Positions 33,436-42,490 of a DNA stretch of 64,000 nt are shown piece by piece. Numbering within the stretch: position 1 is the stretch's first letter; each line of letters starts with the position of its first letter. Source of the stretch: Burkholderia oklahomensis C6786. Lineage in GTDB: Bacteria > Pseudomonadota > Gammaproteobacteria > Burkholderiales > Burkholderiaceae. The stretch is taken from assembly GCF_000959365.1 (NCBI RefSeq), contig NZ_CP009556.1:620001-684000 (forward strand), given 5' to 3'. The position numbers and the translations under genes were made by a program. The notes under the pieces were generated by a model that saw only the letters and a list, made by a program, of their open reading frames with translations, ran no database searches and was not told where the DNA came from.

Positions 33436-34794
33436 ATGAACCTGATCTATATCGGCATGTCCGGCTTGCGCGCGGCGAACTGGTCGCTGCGCGCGACCGC
33501 GGACAACACCTCCAACCTCGCGACCAGCGGCTATTCGCGTCGAGGTGTGCTGCTGTCGAGCGGAGCGAACGGCGGCGTCGACACGTCGGCGACGCTCCGC
33601 TTCAACGAGAGCTACAAGACCCAGCAGCTCTGGACGACGAACGGCAAGCTCGGACGCCATAAGGCGAGCCAGTCCTATCTTGATCAGCTCGAGCGCCTGA
33701 CGAGCATCAGCCTGCCGGAGGGAAAGAGCAAGACGAACGATCTCGGGATGGGCGCTTTCTTCGCGTCGCTCAACGCTGCAAGCACGGACCCGGGGTCGTC
33801 CGTGCTGCGCCAGGCGGTGCTGGACGCCACCGGTTCGATGACGAAGCAGTTCAACAACATGCGCTCGACGCTGAACGAACAGTTGCGGAATATCGAGCAG
33901 GCGCGCGTCGCGACGGTCGAGGAGATCAACGGCCGCGCTGCGGCAATCGCGGAACTGAACGCGAAGATCATGTCGGGGCAGGCGGCGGGCGCCGACGTGT
34001 CCGGCTTGCTGGATCAGCGCGACGTCGCGGTCGACGCATTGTCGGGCCTGGCCGGCGTGCGGGTCGTCCAGCAGCCGAACGGCACGGTCGACGTGTCGCT
34101 CGGCACGGGTCAGCCGCTCGTGCTCGGCAATCAGGCGGCGACGATGGCGGTCGAGCACGACGCGTCGGGCCGCCAGACCCTGTCGCTCACGTTCGGCGAT
34201 CAGACGATGCCGGTCAGAACGGCGAGCGTCGGCGGCGCGCTGCGCGGGCTGTCCGATGTCGAGGACGACGTGCTGCGTCCGCAAATGGAAGCGCTGCGGT
34301 CGCTGGGATCGCAATTGGTCGATCTCGTCAACACGCAGCTCGGCGATGGCTACGACATGAACGGCAAGCCCGGCAAGCCGCTGATCACGTATGACCCGTC
34401 GACCGGCATGCTCGGCATCGACAAGACGCTCAAGCCGGACGATCTCGCGTTCTCCGGCGACCCGGACAATCCGGGCGACAACGCGAATCTGCGCGCGCTG
34501 ATCGAGCTGGGCCATAGCAAGATCGACGTGCCGGGCCTGGGCACGGTGTCGCTCGAGAACGCGACGGCGGTGATGATGGCGAAGATCGGCTCGGCCAGCC
34601 GGGAGAACAAGCAGCTGCTCGAAACCGCGGACGCGACGCGCGCGCAGGCCGAGCGCGATTGGCAATCGGTGAGCGGCGTCGACAAGGACGAGGAGGCGAT
34701 GAACATCCTGCGCTTCAAGGAAATGTACAGCGCGAACATGAAAGTGATCTCCGTGGCGAACGAGCTGTTCGAGACCACGCTGAAATCGATCTGA
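33436..34794 (+). CDS. flgK: hook-filament junction protein FlgK (HAP1)
   Basis: 452 residues from the ATG at 33436. An upstream in-frame start at 33382 gives an Arg/Pro-rich tail with no match. N terminus: IYIGMSGLRAANWSLRATAD, NTSNLATSGYSRRGVLL. Middle: LRQAVLDATGSMTKQFNNMR and AAGADVSGLLDQRDVAVDAL. C terminus: SGVDKDEEAMNILRFKEMYS then ANMKVISVANELFETTLKSI. It joins the hook to the filament and is shorter than typical enterobacterial FlgK. Confidence 0.95.
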   Translation: MNLIYIGMSGLRAANWSLRATADNTSNLATSGYSRRGVLLSSGANGGVDTSATLRFNESYKTQQLWTTNGKLGRHKASQSYLDQLERLTSISLPEGKSKTNDLGMGAFFASLNAASTDPGSSVLRQAVLDATGSMTKQFNNMRSTLNEQLRNIEQARVATVEEINGRAAAIAELNAKIMSGQAAGADVSGLLDQRDVAVDALSGLAGVRVVQQPNGTVDVSLGTGQPLVLGNQAATMAVEHDASGRQTLSLTFGDQTMPVRTASVGGALRGLSDVEDDVLRPQMEALRSLGSQLVDLVNTQLGDGYDMNGKPGKPLITYDPSTGMLGIDKTLKPDDLAFSGDPDNPGDNANLRALIELGHSKIDVPGLGTVSLENATAVMMAKIGSASRENKQLLETADATRAQAERDWQSVSGVDKDEEAMNILRFKEMYSANMKVISVANELFETTLKSI

Positions 34795-34810
34795 CGGAAG
34801 GAGGAACGCC

Positions 34811-35722
34811 ATGCGGGTGACGAGCAACCAATATCATTCGATCATGATCGGCGTGTCACAGCGCGCGCAGTCGCAGATCGCCGACGCGATGGTCCGCATG
34901 GCGACTCGCCAGCGGATTCTCCGCACGTCCGACGACGTGATCGGTTCGGTCCGCCTCGCGTTGCTGATCCAGCAGGACGGCGCGCGCGAGCAATATCGCG
35001 ACAACATCGGCAAGCTGACGAGCCGGCTTCAGCTCGCCGAGAGCAGGATGACAGGGCTCGGCACGGGGCTCGGCGACGTGCGAGATTTGCTGCTCTGGGC
35101 GTCGGACGGCAGCAAGCCGCCGCAGGATCTGCCCGCGATTGCGCAGACGCTCGAAACGCTGCGGCGCAGTCTCGTCGCGACGGCGAATGCGAAGGATGGC
35201 GAAGGAAATTACCTGTTCTCGGGCACGGCGATCAAGACGCAGCCGATTCAATACGATGAGACCAAGCCGGTCGGGTCGCGATACACGTATGCGGGCAACG
35301 ACAAGCAGCAGGAAGTGATCGTCGGCGACGGCATGACCGAAGTCGCCAACGACAACATGAAGGAGATGGCGGACCTGCTCAACAAGCTCGAACATGCGAT
35401 CGAGACGATGAACACGCCGGGCGCCGATCCGAACGACGACGCCGTGCGCGCGGTGCTCGTCGCGGCGCTGGACGCGAGCGACGCGACGAGGAACGCCGTC
35501 GATGCGAAGATCGCCCGGTCCGGCAATGCGCGCAGCACGCTCAAGCTGTTCGACGACATGCACCAGGAAGCGCAGGTGGCGGGTGCGGAGGCGGTGCTCG
35601 ACGTCGGACAGGCCGATGTCGCGCAGGTCTACGAGGAATACATGAATTACCGGGTCGCGCTCGAGGCGACGCAGAAGATCTATGCGCAGGTGATCCAGAT
35701 GTCGCTCTTCAATGTGCTGTGA
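34811..35722 (+). CDS. flgL: hook-filament junction protein FlgL (HAP3)
   Basis: 303 residues with a flagellin-like N terminus (GVSQRAQSQIADAMVRMATR, LRTSDDVIGSVRLALL), the family phrase GNYLFSGTAIKTQPIQYDE, and a C terminus ending in TQKIYAQVIQMSLFNVL. It has a good ribosome site (GGAAGGAGG). It follows flgK by 16 bases. Confidence 0.95.
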   Translation: MRVTSNQYHSIMIGVSQRAQSQIADAMVRMATRQRILRTSDDVIGSVRLALLIQQDGAREQYRDNIGKLTSRLQLAESRMTGLGTGLGDVRDLLLWASDGSKPPQDLPAIAQTLETLRRSLVATANAKDGEGNYLFSGTAIKTQPIQYDETKPVGSRYTYAGNDKQQEVIVGDGMTEVANDNMKEMADLLNKLEHAIETMNTPGADPNDDAVRAVLVAALDASDATRNAVDAKIARSGNARSTLKLFDDMHQEAQVAGAEAVLDVGQADVAQVYEEYMNYRVALEATQKIYAQVIQMSLFNVL

Positions 35723-35737
35723 CGCGGGTGACGATCG

Positions 35738-36805
35738 ATGGACGTTCGAATGATTGCCGCGCCCGCCGGCCAACGCCTGGGCGGCGGCGCCAACCAACGG
35801 ACCGAGACCGCGCCGGCCGATGCCCGCATCACGCGCATGCGCCCGATTGCCCGTACTGAACGAGACGCGTCGCGAAGCGGGCATGCCGACGCGGCCGTCG
35901 GTGCGTCGAAGGCGCGGCGCGACGCGTTTGCCGTTCGGCAACGGCTGAACGCGGAAGCGTCCGGCTCGCAGCAGGTGCTCGATTATCTGGGCCGTTTCGC
36001 CGCGCACCTGAAAGACCTGAAGGGCGCGCTCGGCACCCGGCTCGCCGGCGGCGGAGATCACGACGTCCGCGCGAAGCTCGACGCGGTGTCGGCGGAGTGG
36101 GCGCGCCGGCATCAAGCGACGGGCGGGCGCTTGAACAACCTGCTCGAAGCGGGCGACGCAGGCGCCGCGCAACGCAGCTTCGTGGTGCGCGGGCTCAACG
36201 GACGCGATGGACGGCGCGCGGAAGGCGAGATGCTTACGTTCTACCTGAGCCCCGCGGGCGCCCGGTCGGCGACGGTCTACGTCGAGGCGAATCTCTCCGC
36301 GCGCGATCTGGCGGCTCGGCTGAAGCAAGGCCTGGCCGCGCTCGGCGTCGACGTCAGGCTGGATGCGCACGAGCGGATTCGCTTTTCCGTCTCCGAATCG
36401 AAATGGTCGTCGCTCGAAGAGGGGCTGCGCATCCGGGGCGGCGGCGTGCGCTTTCCGGCTGGGCAGCCGCAGCGGCCGGCGCTCGGCGCGTTGCCGGGCG
36501 TCATCGAGCCGTCGCAGTGGAGCGTAGACGATCGGGATGCGCTGCATGCATCGCTGCGCCGGGCTGTGCATGCGATCAGGCACGTCGAAAGCGTGTGTGA
36601 AACCGTCCAGCGCACGTTGAGAGACGCGCGACGCGCGGCCAGCGCCGCGCCGGCCGGTCACGACGCGGAGTGGGCGCGCGCGACGAGCGCCGGTGTGGCG
36701 GAATCGCTGGCGTCCGGTCGGCATTTTTGCGACGTCGCAGCATTGAACGTCGCAGCCTCGGGCGTTCGGGCGGCGCGCGTGCGCGAACTGCTGGCGCTGC
36801 GTTGA
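35738..36805 (+). CDS. LafW-like putative hook-associated protein
   Basis: 355 residues, 15 bases after flgL on the same strand. The N-terminal 70 residues are Arg/Ala-rich and low complexity. A helical region follows (VLDYLGRFAAHLKDLKGALG, EWARRHQATGGRLNNLLEAG), then a beta-rich stretch (LTFYLSPAGARSATVYVEAN, IRFSVSESKWSSLEEGLRIR) and a C-terminal helix (LHASLRRAVHAIRHVESVCE). No family was recognised from motifs. The position after flgL and before a LafZ-like regulator matches lafW of Flag-2/lateral clusters, described there as a putative hook-associated protein. The assignment is by synteny only. Confidence 0.55.
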   Translation: MDVRMIAAPAGQRLGGGANQRTETAPADARITRMRPIARTERDASRSGHADAAVGASKARRDAFAVRQRLNAEASGSQQVLDYLGRFAAHLKDLKGALGTRLAGGGDHDVRAKLDAVSAEWARRHQATGGRLNNLLEAGDAGAAQRSFVVRGLNGRDGRRAEGEMLTFYLSPAGARSATVYVEANLSARDLAARLKQGLAALGVDVRLDAHERIRFSVSESKWSSLEEGLRIRGGGVRFPAGQPQRPALGALPGVIEPSQWSVDDRDALHASLRRAVHAIRHVESVCETVQRTLRDARRAASAAPAGHDAEWARATSAGVAESLASGRHFCDVAALNVAASGVRAARVRELLALR

Positions 36806-37314
36806 CGTGCGCGGCGTCCGCGGCGCGATGTTCGATGCGCGCGAACCGGACGCGGCGCGCGCCGGGCGAGCACGCGCCGTCCGGCGATGCGCTTCGCCGC
36901 CGTAGACAGGTGTGTCGTCGGACACGACGGCATCCCGTCGCATTCACTGCCTTTCGCTTTTTTCGTTTCGTTTTCCTGTCCGGTCGATGTCAACGCCGCC
37001 GCATCATGCGCGAAAACACCGCTTCGGCGCGGCATGACGGCCGCTCGCCGGGCGCGCGTCGTGTATGCGTTTCGGTGACCGCATCGGACGCGCTTGCGTA
37101 AAGGGACGAACAGTCCACGTTTCGGCATATTTAAGACGCATCCGATTTATGCGGACCGCCGACAGTCCCAGAATGTATGCATCGATTATTCGGACACGAA
37201 TTTGTCCTGCGCTTCAGGCCGAGCGCGTTCCGATTCCGCACGCCGGCTTTCCGCTGCCGGCCCGTCCGCAAAGCCATTCGCATGTATGCAACGGTACGGT
37301 ATGCCGTGTACGAG
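36806..37314. other. gap between lafW-like and lafZ-like genes
   Basis: About 500 bases. No recognisable protein was found. The first half is GC-rich and the region around 37100-37170 is more AT-rich, which would suit a promoter for the downstream regulator. No clear terminator or consensus promoter was seen. Confidence 0.5.
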
Positions 37315-37854
37315 ATGATGACGAGATATCTGATAGAAGATCGCGTGATGTTCGATAGCTACCACATGAGCTTGTCGCACGCCGGCCGGGAAACCGAACT
37401 GACCGCCAACGAGTCGGCGCTTCTGGAAATGGTGCTCTCCGGCATGATCGCGAAAGCGGAAGTCATTAAGCACGTTTGGGGCGACAAGGGCGTCATCGTG
37501 ACCGACAGCAGCTACCATCAGCTCGTGCGGTCGCTCAGGACCCGCCTGGAGGAGCATCAGCTCAGCGGCGCGCTCATCAAGACGCTGCCGCGCCAGGGCC
37601 TGAAGTTCATGGGGTTCGCGGTCCGGCTGGCCGACGATCGGCAGTCGGCCGACGCCGGTGCCGACGCGCATGTGCCCGTCGATCATTCCGCGCTCGACGC
37701 GGGCGTGCCGTTTCAGCTTGAGCCGGAGCCGCCGCTGCACGCGACGGATCGTTCGCCTACCGGTTTGCAGCGTCTGCTGCGGCATGGCGAGCGGATATTG
37801 CTCCTCGTCATCACGCTGTGGGCCGCCATGCTGACATGGTATCTAGTGCTTTAG
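37315..37854 (+). CDS. LafZ-like membrane-anchored winged-helix regulator
   Basis: 179 residues from the ATG at 37315, which begins just before the Trans_reg_C fold (RYLIEDRVMF). ATGs at 37282 and 37177 are longer options. The OmpR/ToxR-type winged helix spans about residues 5-105 (LTANESALLEMVLSG, KAEVIKHVWGDKGVIVTDSS, YHQLVRSLRTRLEEHQLSGA, then the wing IKTLPRQGLKFMGF). A variable linker and one C-terminal membrane helix (ILLLVITLWAAMLTWYLVL) follow with no periplasmic domain. DNA binding in the cytoplasm with membrane anchoring is the ToxR/CadC layout. In Flag-2 clusters a similar gene (lafZ) lies between lafW and the flagellin gene. Probable regulator of this flagellar system. Confidence 0.78.
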   Translation: MMTRYLIEDRVMFDSYHMSLSHAGRETELTANESALLEMVLSGMIAKAEVIKHVWGDKGVIVTDSSYHQLVRSLRTRLEEHQLSGALIKTLPRQGLKFMGFAVRLADDRQSADAGADAHVPVDHSALDAGVPFQLEPEPPLHATDRSPTGLQRLLRHGERILLLVITLWAAMLTWYLVL

Positions 37855-37998
37855 GCATTGGTATTCGGAAGGGATTGGCCCACACGGCGGCCGCCAACGC
37901 CAATATGGGTGAATGGGGACTCAACCGGCTTCGTGAACGAGCGTACCTCCGCGACTTCCTCGAACATGCAGTCCCCCCTCGCACAGATGAAATGTCCT

Positions 37999-38034
37999 TC
38001 GATCAGCCGCTTGCAATCGCAAGCGGCTGATCGA
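37999..38034. terminator. perfect 16-base-stem hairpin between convergent genes
   Basis: TCGATCAGCCGCTTGC pairs perfectly with GCAAGCGGCTGATCGA around a 4-base loop (AATC). It sits between the ends of the LafZ-like gene (+) and zmpA (-), about 145 and 120 bases from their stops. Neither side has a T run, so it may act as a bidirectional, factor-assisted terminator or as a protein site. Confidence 0.6.
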
Positions 38035-38156
38035 CGCCTACGCTTCCCAGGCCCACCCGGCGCTCGACCTCGATCGGCTCGCTTTCGTCCGGATCGAAAG
38101 TGCAGCCGCGCGATCGTCGCGATCGGCAGGGCCCTTGACGCGCACGCGCAGCGCCG

Positions 38157-39854
38157 TCAGTTCACGCCAGCGGCGCTCCACGCGCGCGCGACCGTTGCGC
38201 TCTCAACCGAATTCGCGCCGTACAGGTCATTCGCCGCCTGGATCGACGCGCGCCTCGCGCTCGGATAGCTGGAGTTGGTGGTCAGGTACACGGTCAGCGT
38301 CCGGTACCAGATCTTGCCGGCTTTGTCGCGGCCCAGGCCGCTGAAGCGGGTGTCGCCGTTGCAGACAAGCTGGCTCGTCGACAGTCCGGTATCGGTCGCC
38401 GGCGCCACCGGGCCTTCCGAAAGCAGGTAGAAGAAGCGGTTGCCGACGCCCGACGAGTAGTGCGGATCGTGGCGCGGATTGAACCACGAGAAGCCGCCGG
38501 ACGGATAGCAGCTGTACGACCGGCCGTCGAGATCCTGCTTGTACATCTTGCGCAGGCCGCCGCTCGTCACGCGCGCGCCGATCACGTAGTTGCCCGGATC
38601 GTTCGGGTTGTCCGCGTAGAACTTGACGAGCGTGCCGAAGATGTCGGACGTCGATTCGTTAAGGCCGCCCGCGTCGCCCGAATAGTTCAGGTTCGCGGTG
38701 GCTTCGGTTACGCCGTGGCTCATCTCGTGCCCGGCCACGTCGATCGACACGACGGGCTTCGGCAGGCGGGTGCCCGGCTCGCCGTCGCCGTACACCATCA
38801 CGCGCGACGACAGCCATGCCGCGTTCGCGCCGGTCGTGCCGCTGCCGGTGTTGAACACCACGTGGGCGTAGCTCTTCACGCCGCGGCCGTCGTTGAAGAT
38901 GCCGTTGCGGTTGTGCGTGGCCTTGTAGTAATCCCAGGTCAGCGCGAGGCCGTAGTCGATGTCGGCTGCGACGGTCTGCCGGTCGCTGGTCGTGTTGTTG
39001 CCCCACACGTTCGTGCTGCTCGTGAAGATCGGCAGATCGGTGGCCAGCTCGACGTCGTCCGAGGTCAGGCCGCGACCGTCGTACACCGAGCCGCCGCCGC
39101 GCGTCGGATCGAGCATCCGGTATGCGTTCATGCCGGTCTGGTCGGTCGTCAGCGGCAGGTTGCCGTAGTACAGCGAACGGCCGGTGCCGGTCGCGGAGGC
39201 GGTCTTGATCAGGTCCTGCGCGTCGAGCACGTTGCCCGTGCGCGCGTCGACGTAGTAGAGCACGGCTTCGCCGTGCGCGTCGGTCGCCTTGCCGTACACC
39301 CGCACCGCATAGGCCAGCGTCGGCGCGACGTCGCGCGCGAACACGACGAGATCCGCGCCCTCGACGCGGCGCACGTCTTCGCCGAAGCGCGCGGACGCGA
39401 CGCGCCGGGCCGTGGCCGTGCCCACGTCGGGCGCGTTGCGCACCACGAAGCGGTCGCCGACCTTGCCGATCTTGCCGGCGAGATTGATCGGCGTGGGCTG
39501 GGTCAGGTTGGCCTGCTTCAGTTGCCCCTGGCTCGAGTGGACGACGACGTCGCCGCCGATCACGGGCAGACCCGCGTAGAAGCGGTCGAAGCGCACGTGC
39601 TCGGTGCCGTCGGGGTCGACGATCACGTCGCGCACCTGGAACTGGTCGCCTTCCACCGGCGCGCTCGCCTGCGCGGCCGCGAACTTCAGCGTGTGCGCGG
39701 CGCTGCCGGCGGCCAGGTTGAAGGCGATCGGGTTCTGCCGGATCAGTTGCAGCGCCCGGTCGACTGCGGCCTGCTGATCGCCGGCGTGCGCAAACGCGCT
39801 GAGACTGGCAAGGGAAATCGCAGTGACGGACAGAAGGCAAGATAGCTTCTTCAT
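38157..39854 (-). CDS. zmpA: secreted M4-family zinc metalloprotease (ZmpA-like)
   Basis: 565 residues. A signal peptide (SCLLSVTAISLASLSAFAHA), an FTP/PepSY propeptide (about 25-190) and a thermolysin-type catalytic domain follow. The zinc site is HEMSH near residue 375, with the third ligand Glu in LNESTSD about 24 residues later. The C-terminal M4 motif GVGNRFFYLLSEG is followed by IWYRTLTVYLTTNSSYPSAR. The propeptide inhibits and chaperones the enzyme until self-cleavage. It belongs to the same type as Burkholderia cepacia-complex ZmpA. It stands alone, with a long AT-rich upstream region. The preproenzyme length agrees with the family. Confidence 0.94.
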   Translation of the reverse strand: MKKLSCLLSVTAISLASLSAFAHAGDQQAAVDRALQLIRQNPIAFNLAAGSAAHTLKFAAAQASAPVEGDQFQVRDVIVDPDGTEHVRFDRFYAGLPVIGGDVVVHSSQGQLKQANLTQPTPINLAGKIGKVGDRFVVRNAPDVGTATARRVASARFGEDVRRVEGADLVVFARDVAPTLAYAVRVYGKATDAHGEAVLYYVDARTGNVLDAQDLIKTASATGTGRSLYYGNLPLTTDQTGMNAYRMLDPTRGGGSVYDGRGLTSDDVELATDLPIFTSSTNVWGNNTTSDRQTVAADIDYGLALTWDYYKATHNRNGIFNDGRGVKSYAHVVFNTGSGTTGANAAWLSSRVMVYGDGEPGTRLPKPVVSIDVAGHEMSHGVTEATANLNYSGDAGGLNESTSDIFGTLVKFYADNPNDPGNYVIGARVTSGGLRKMYKQDLDGRSYSCYPSGGFSWFNPRHDPHYSSGVGNRFFYLLSEGPVAPATDTGLSTSQLVCNGDTRFSGLGRDKAGKIWYRTLTVYLTTNSSYPSARRASIQAANDLYGANSVESATVARAWSAAGVN

Positions 39855-40708
39855 GTAATCCTCCAGATAATGAATGCGTAATTATTGAAAACGTATTAAG
39901 TGCAAGCACTAAACATGAGAGGTGCGGCGAACTGCAAAGGCATGCTAGAAGGTCAAATCAATATTTACAAGATAATTACCAATAAATTAATTTTTCATTG
40001 TGTCGACATGAATCGAGTCAGGTGTTGGTGAGAAATCTGAAATGATCTTGTGCGACGCGTTGGGCGCGTCGGCGACATTGAACTGGCGGCATGCGCCGAG
40101 TGCGTGTCAAAAGATTCGACAGCGGAGTGGCGCCGCGTGCGATGCGGCTCGAACGGAGCTCGTGGCGCGCTTGCAGGCCGACAACAGCCGCCATGTTTTA
40201 TTTCATTGGATATTCATTTCAATTGTTAATGGTATTTTATGAATATTCAATTGATCCATGAAGCAGCGTTTTTCAATTCAGGCGGCCTGCATTTTCGAAT
40301 GGGCGGCTGATGTCTGGCGAGCCGGCCGGCGAACGAATGGCGGCATTGTTTGGAAGAACGAAACGGCGCGGCGTTCGATGACGTGCAAAAAACGCGGTTC
40401 ATCGCATGACGCGATGATCGTCGACGGTGGACACCGAGGGAATATCCGTAGACACGCGCGGGATCCCGCGGAGTCGCGCCGGAGCGGTTGATCCCGCCGT
40501 CGTATTCGATGCCGATGACGGGGCGGCTGAGGGCTCACGATCCAAAACGACAACGTCGACGCGTTACCGGGCGCGATCGACTTGCAGATATACGCCCCGA
40601 TCCTGGTGTCGCGGCACGCTTACGACCTGCTTCTCGAATGCCGGATCGAGCCGGATATTGTCGGCGTTGGCGGCATCGCACTGCGGCGATACCGCGCGCG
40701 ACGCGCGT
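39855..40708. other. zmpA upstream region, no gene seen
   Basis: About 850 bases. The first 180 bases next to zmpA and the stretch at about 40190-40270 are strongly AT-rich for this genome and probably carry the zmpA promoter. The rest has only small frames with no family resemblance. Confidence 0.55.
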
Positions 40709-41134
40709 TCATTCGCCGATCAGATGCAGCACGATATCGCGTCGATGCGCGGCGCGGCGATGCTCGAAGAGGTAAATGCCTTGCCAGGTGCCGAGCACCA
40801 TGCGCCCATGTTCGACGGGAATCGACAACTGCACCTGCGTCAGCGCCGTGCGCAAATGCGCGGGCATGTCGTCGGGGCCCTCGGTGTCGTGCTCGTAGCG
40901 CGAACCGTCCTCGGGCGCGAGGGTGGCGAAGTAACGTTCCAGGTCACGCTGCACCGACGGATCCGCGTTCTCCTGGATCAGCAGCGAAGCGGAGGTGTGC
41001 CGGCAGAACACGGTGAGGAGGCCGGTGCGGATCGACTGCTGTTCGACGAATGCGCGTACCTGCGGCGTGAGCTCGACGAGGCCGCACCCGCGCGCCTCGA
41101 CGGTAATGTGTTGAATCGACTGTTGCATGGTCAT
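40709..41134 (-). CDS. yjbQ: YjbQ family protein (UPF0047)
   Basis: 141 residues. Family motifs: GLLTVFCRHTSASLLIQENA, DPSVQRDLERYF, YEHDTEGPDDMPAHLRTALT, and PVEHGRMVLGTWQGIYLFEH with RRDIVLHLIGE. Conserved His and acidic residues form the proposed metal site. Members show secondary thiamine-phosphate synthase activity in vitro, but the true role is uncertain. It is 15 bases after the thioredoxin-like gene on the same strand, likely one transcript. Confidence 0.93.
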   Translation of the reverse strand: MTMQQSIQHITVEARGCGLVELTPQVRAFVEQQSIRTGLLTVFCRHTSASLLIQENADPSVQRDLERYFATLAPEDGSRYEHDTEGPDDMPAHLRTALTQVQLSIPVEHGRMVLGTWQGIYLFEHRRAAHRRDIVLHLIGE

Positions 41135-41149
41135 TGGGCGTCGGTGTGC

Positions 41150-41488
41150 TCATCCCAGCGCGGCGAAGCCCTCGGATTCGATCTGCTCGGCGCTGACGGG
41201 GCGGACGACGCGCGCGATTTCGACGCCGTCGCGCAGGAACACCAGCGTCGGCCAGAGCTTGATTCCGAATGAGCGGCCGAGCGGCCGGCCGGGGCCGTCT
41301 TCGATTTTCAGATGCCGAACCGCGGGGTGCGCCGAGAATGCGTCGCGAATCTTGGGCTGCGCGGCCGTGCAGATGCCGCACCAATTCGCGCCGAACTCGA
41401 TGACGGTCGCACCAACGAGCGCGTCGACTTCGGCGCGCGTAGGCGCATCGGCGAAGTAGGCCTGAGGAGTATGCGTCGTCGCTCTCAT
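41150..41488 (-). CDS. thioredoxin-family protein with CGIC active site
   Basis: 112 residues. Thioredoxin fold with VIEFGANWCGICTAAQPKIR, so the redox motif is Cys-Gly-Ile-Cys instead of the usual CGPC. The cis-proline segment is KLWPTLVFLRDG. Cytoplasmic, with no signal peptide. It is upstream of yjbQ in a two-gene unit. The changed dipeptide suggests a redox potential or partner set unlike the main thioredoxin. Confidence 0.9.
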   Translation of the reverse strand: MRATTHTPQAYFADAPTRAEVDALVGATVIEFGANWCGICTAAQPKIRDAFSAHPAVRHLKIEDGPGRPLGRSFGIKLWPTLVFLRDGVEIARVVRPVSAEQIESEGFAALG

Positions 41489-41824
41489 GTGCTTTACAGA
41501 AGTCTGACTGTGTCGTGGCCGTATTCGAAGCCAATGGTTTTACTGTAGCGCAAAAGGGCGCGGCGGCGTGGGACGCCGTCCGGCTTGCGCCGTCACAAGC
41601 GATGACGAAACGGTCGATCTCGCGAGAAGCAAGAAAAGCCAGTCCGGCCGCAGCCGATGGTGCTCGTTCCAAAGACGGCTTTTCTGAGGATTTTTTCGCC
41701 CAATGACATCTTTTTCGGGATGGGGTCCGTCAGCCTGTCTCTGAAACGATGGCTAGGCGCGAGTCGAAATACCGCTGCCCGTTGTCTACGGGCGAAAGTT
41801 CATTGTCGGCTCCGGCCCGGTATC
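41489..41824. other. divergent gap between thioredoxin-like gene and hemolysin III gene
   Basis: 336 bases with no convincing gene. It must hold promoters for both directions. No specific site was identified. Confidence 0.5.
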
Positions 41825-42490
41825 ATGTCGATGACTTACCTTGATGAACCCGTGCGGGAGGACAGCGTCGTGCATGTCGGTGAGCGTTTCAACAGCATTA
41901 CCCATCTCGTTGGTGCCGTGCTGTCGGTGGTGGGGCTGGTGACGCTCGTGACGATGGGCGCGCTCGACGGCGACGCGTACAAGGTCGTGAGCTTCAGCGT
42001 GTACGGTGCGATGCTGTGCGTGCTCTATGCCATCTCGACGCTTTACCACAGCGTGCGCAGCCCGCGCCTGAAAGCCATCCTGCAGAAATGCGATCATTCG
42101 GCGATCTACCTGCTGATCGCCGGCAGCTACACGCCGTTCACGCTCGTCACGTTGCGCGGACCGTGGGGTTGGTCGCTGTTCGGCGTCAGCTGGGGGCTCG
42201 CCGCTCTGGGCATCGCGCAGGAGCTCACGCTCGGGCGGCGCACCCGCATCGTTTCGATGACGCTGTATGTCCTGATGGGATGGCTCGCGCTCGTTGCGAT
42301 CCGCCCGCTGATCCATGCGTTACCGGCAGAGGGCACCGCCTGGCTCGTGGCGGGCGGCGTCATCTACAGCGCCGGCATCTATTTCTTCATCAACGACGAG
42401 CGCATCCGCCATGGGCATGGCATCTGGCATCTGTTCGTTCTGGCGGGCAGCCTGTGCCAATTCGTCAGCGTCGCGCGCTACGTTGCATGA
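41825..42490 (+). CDS. hemolysin III / YqfA-like membrane protein
   Basis: 221 residues from the ATG at 41825. The in-frame extension to 41657 has no family match. Seven membrane helices, with HlyIII/PAQR signature residues: GERFNSITHLVGAVLSVVG (with early Glu and His), YAISTLYHSVRS, CDHSAIYLLIAGSYTPFTL and a C-terminal HGHGIWHLFVLAGSLCQF whose His residues match the metal site of the family. Probably a membrane hydrolase-like protein of lipid homeostasis; the haemolysin name is historical. Confidence 0.93.
   Translation: MSMTYLDEPVREDSVVHVGERFNSITHLVGAVLSVVGLVTLVTMGALDGDAYKVVSFSVYGAMLCVLYAISTLYHSVRSPRLKAILQKCDHSAIYLLIAGSYTPFTLVTLRGPWGWSLFGVSWGLAALGIAQELTLGRRTRIVSMTLYVLMGWLALVAIRPLIHALPAEGTAWLVAGGVIYSAGIYFFINDERIRHGHGIWHLFVLAGSLCQFVSVARYVA

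Noticed and set aside
37094..37318. Small frame of 74 codons before the LafZ-like gene
   Set aside because: No ribosome site and no family match; overlaps the probable promoter region.
40042..40242. Small frame of 66 codons upstream of zmpA
   Set aside because: No ribosome site, AT-rich end and no recognisable motif.
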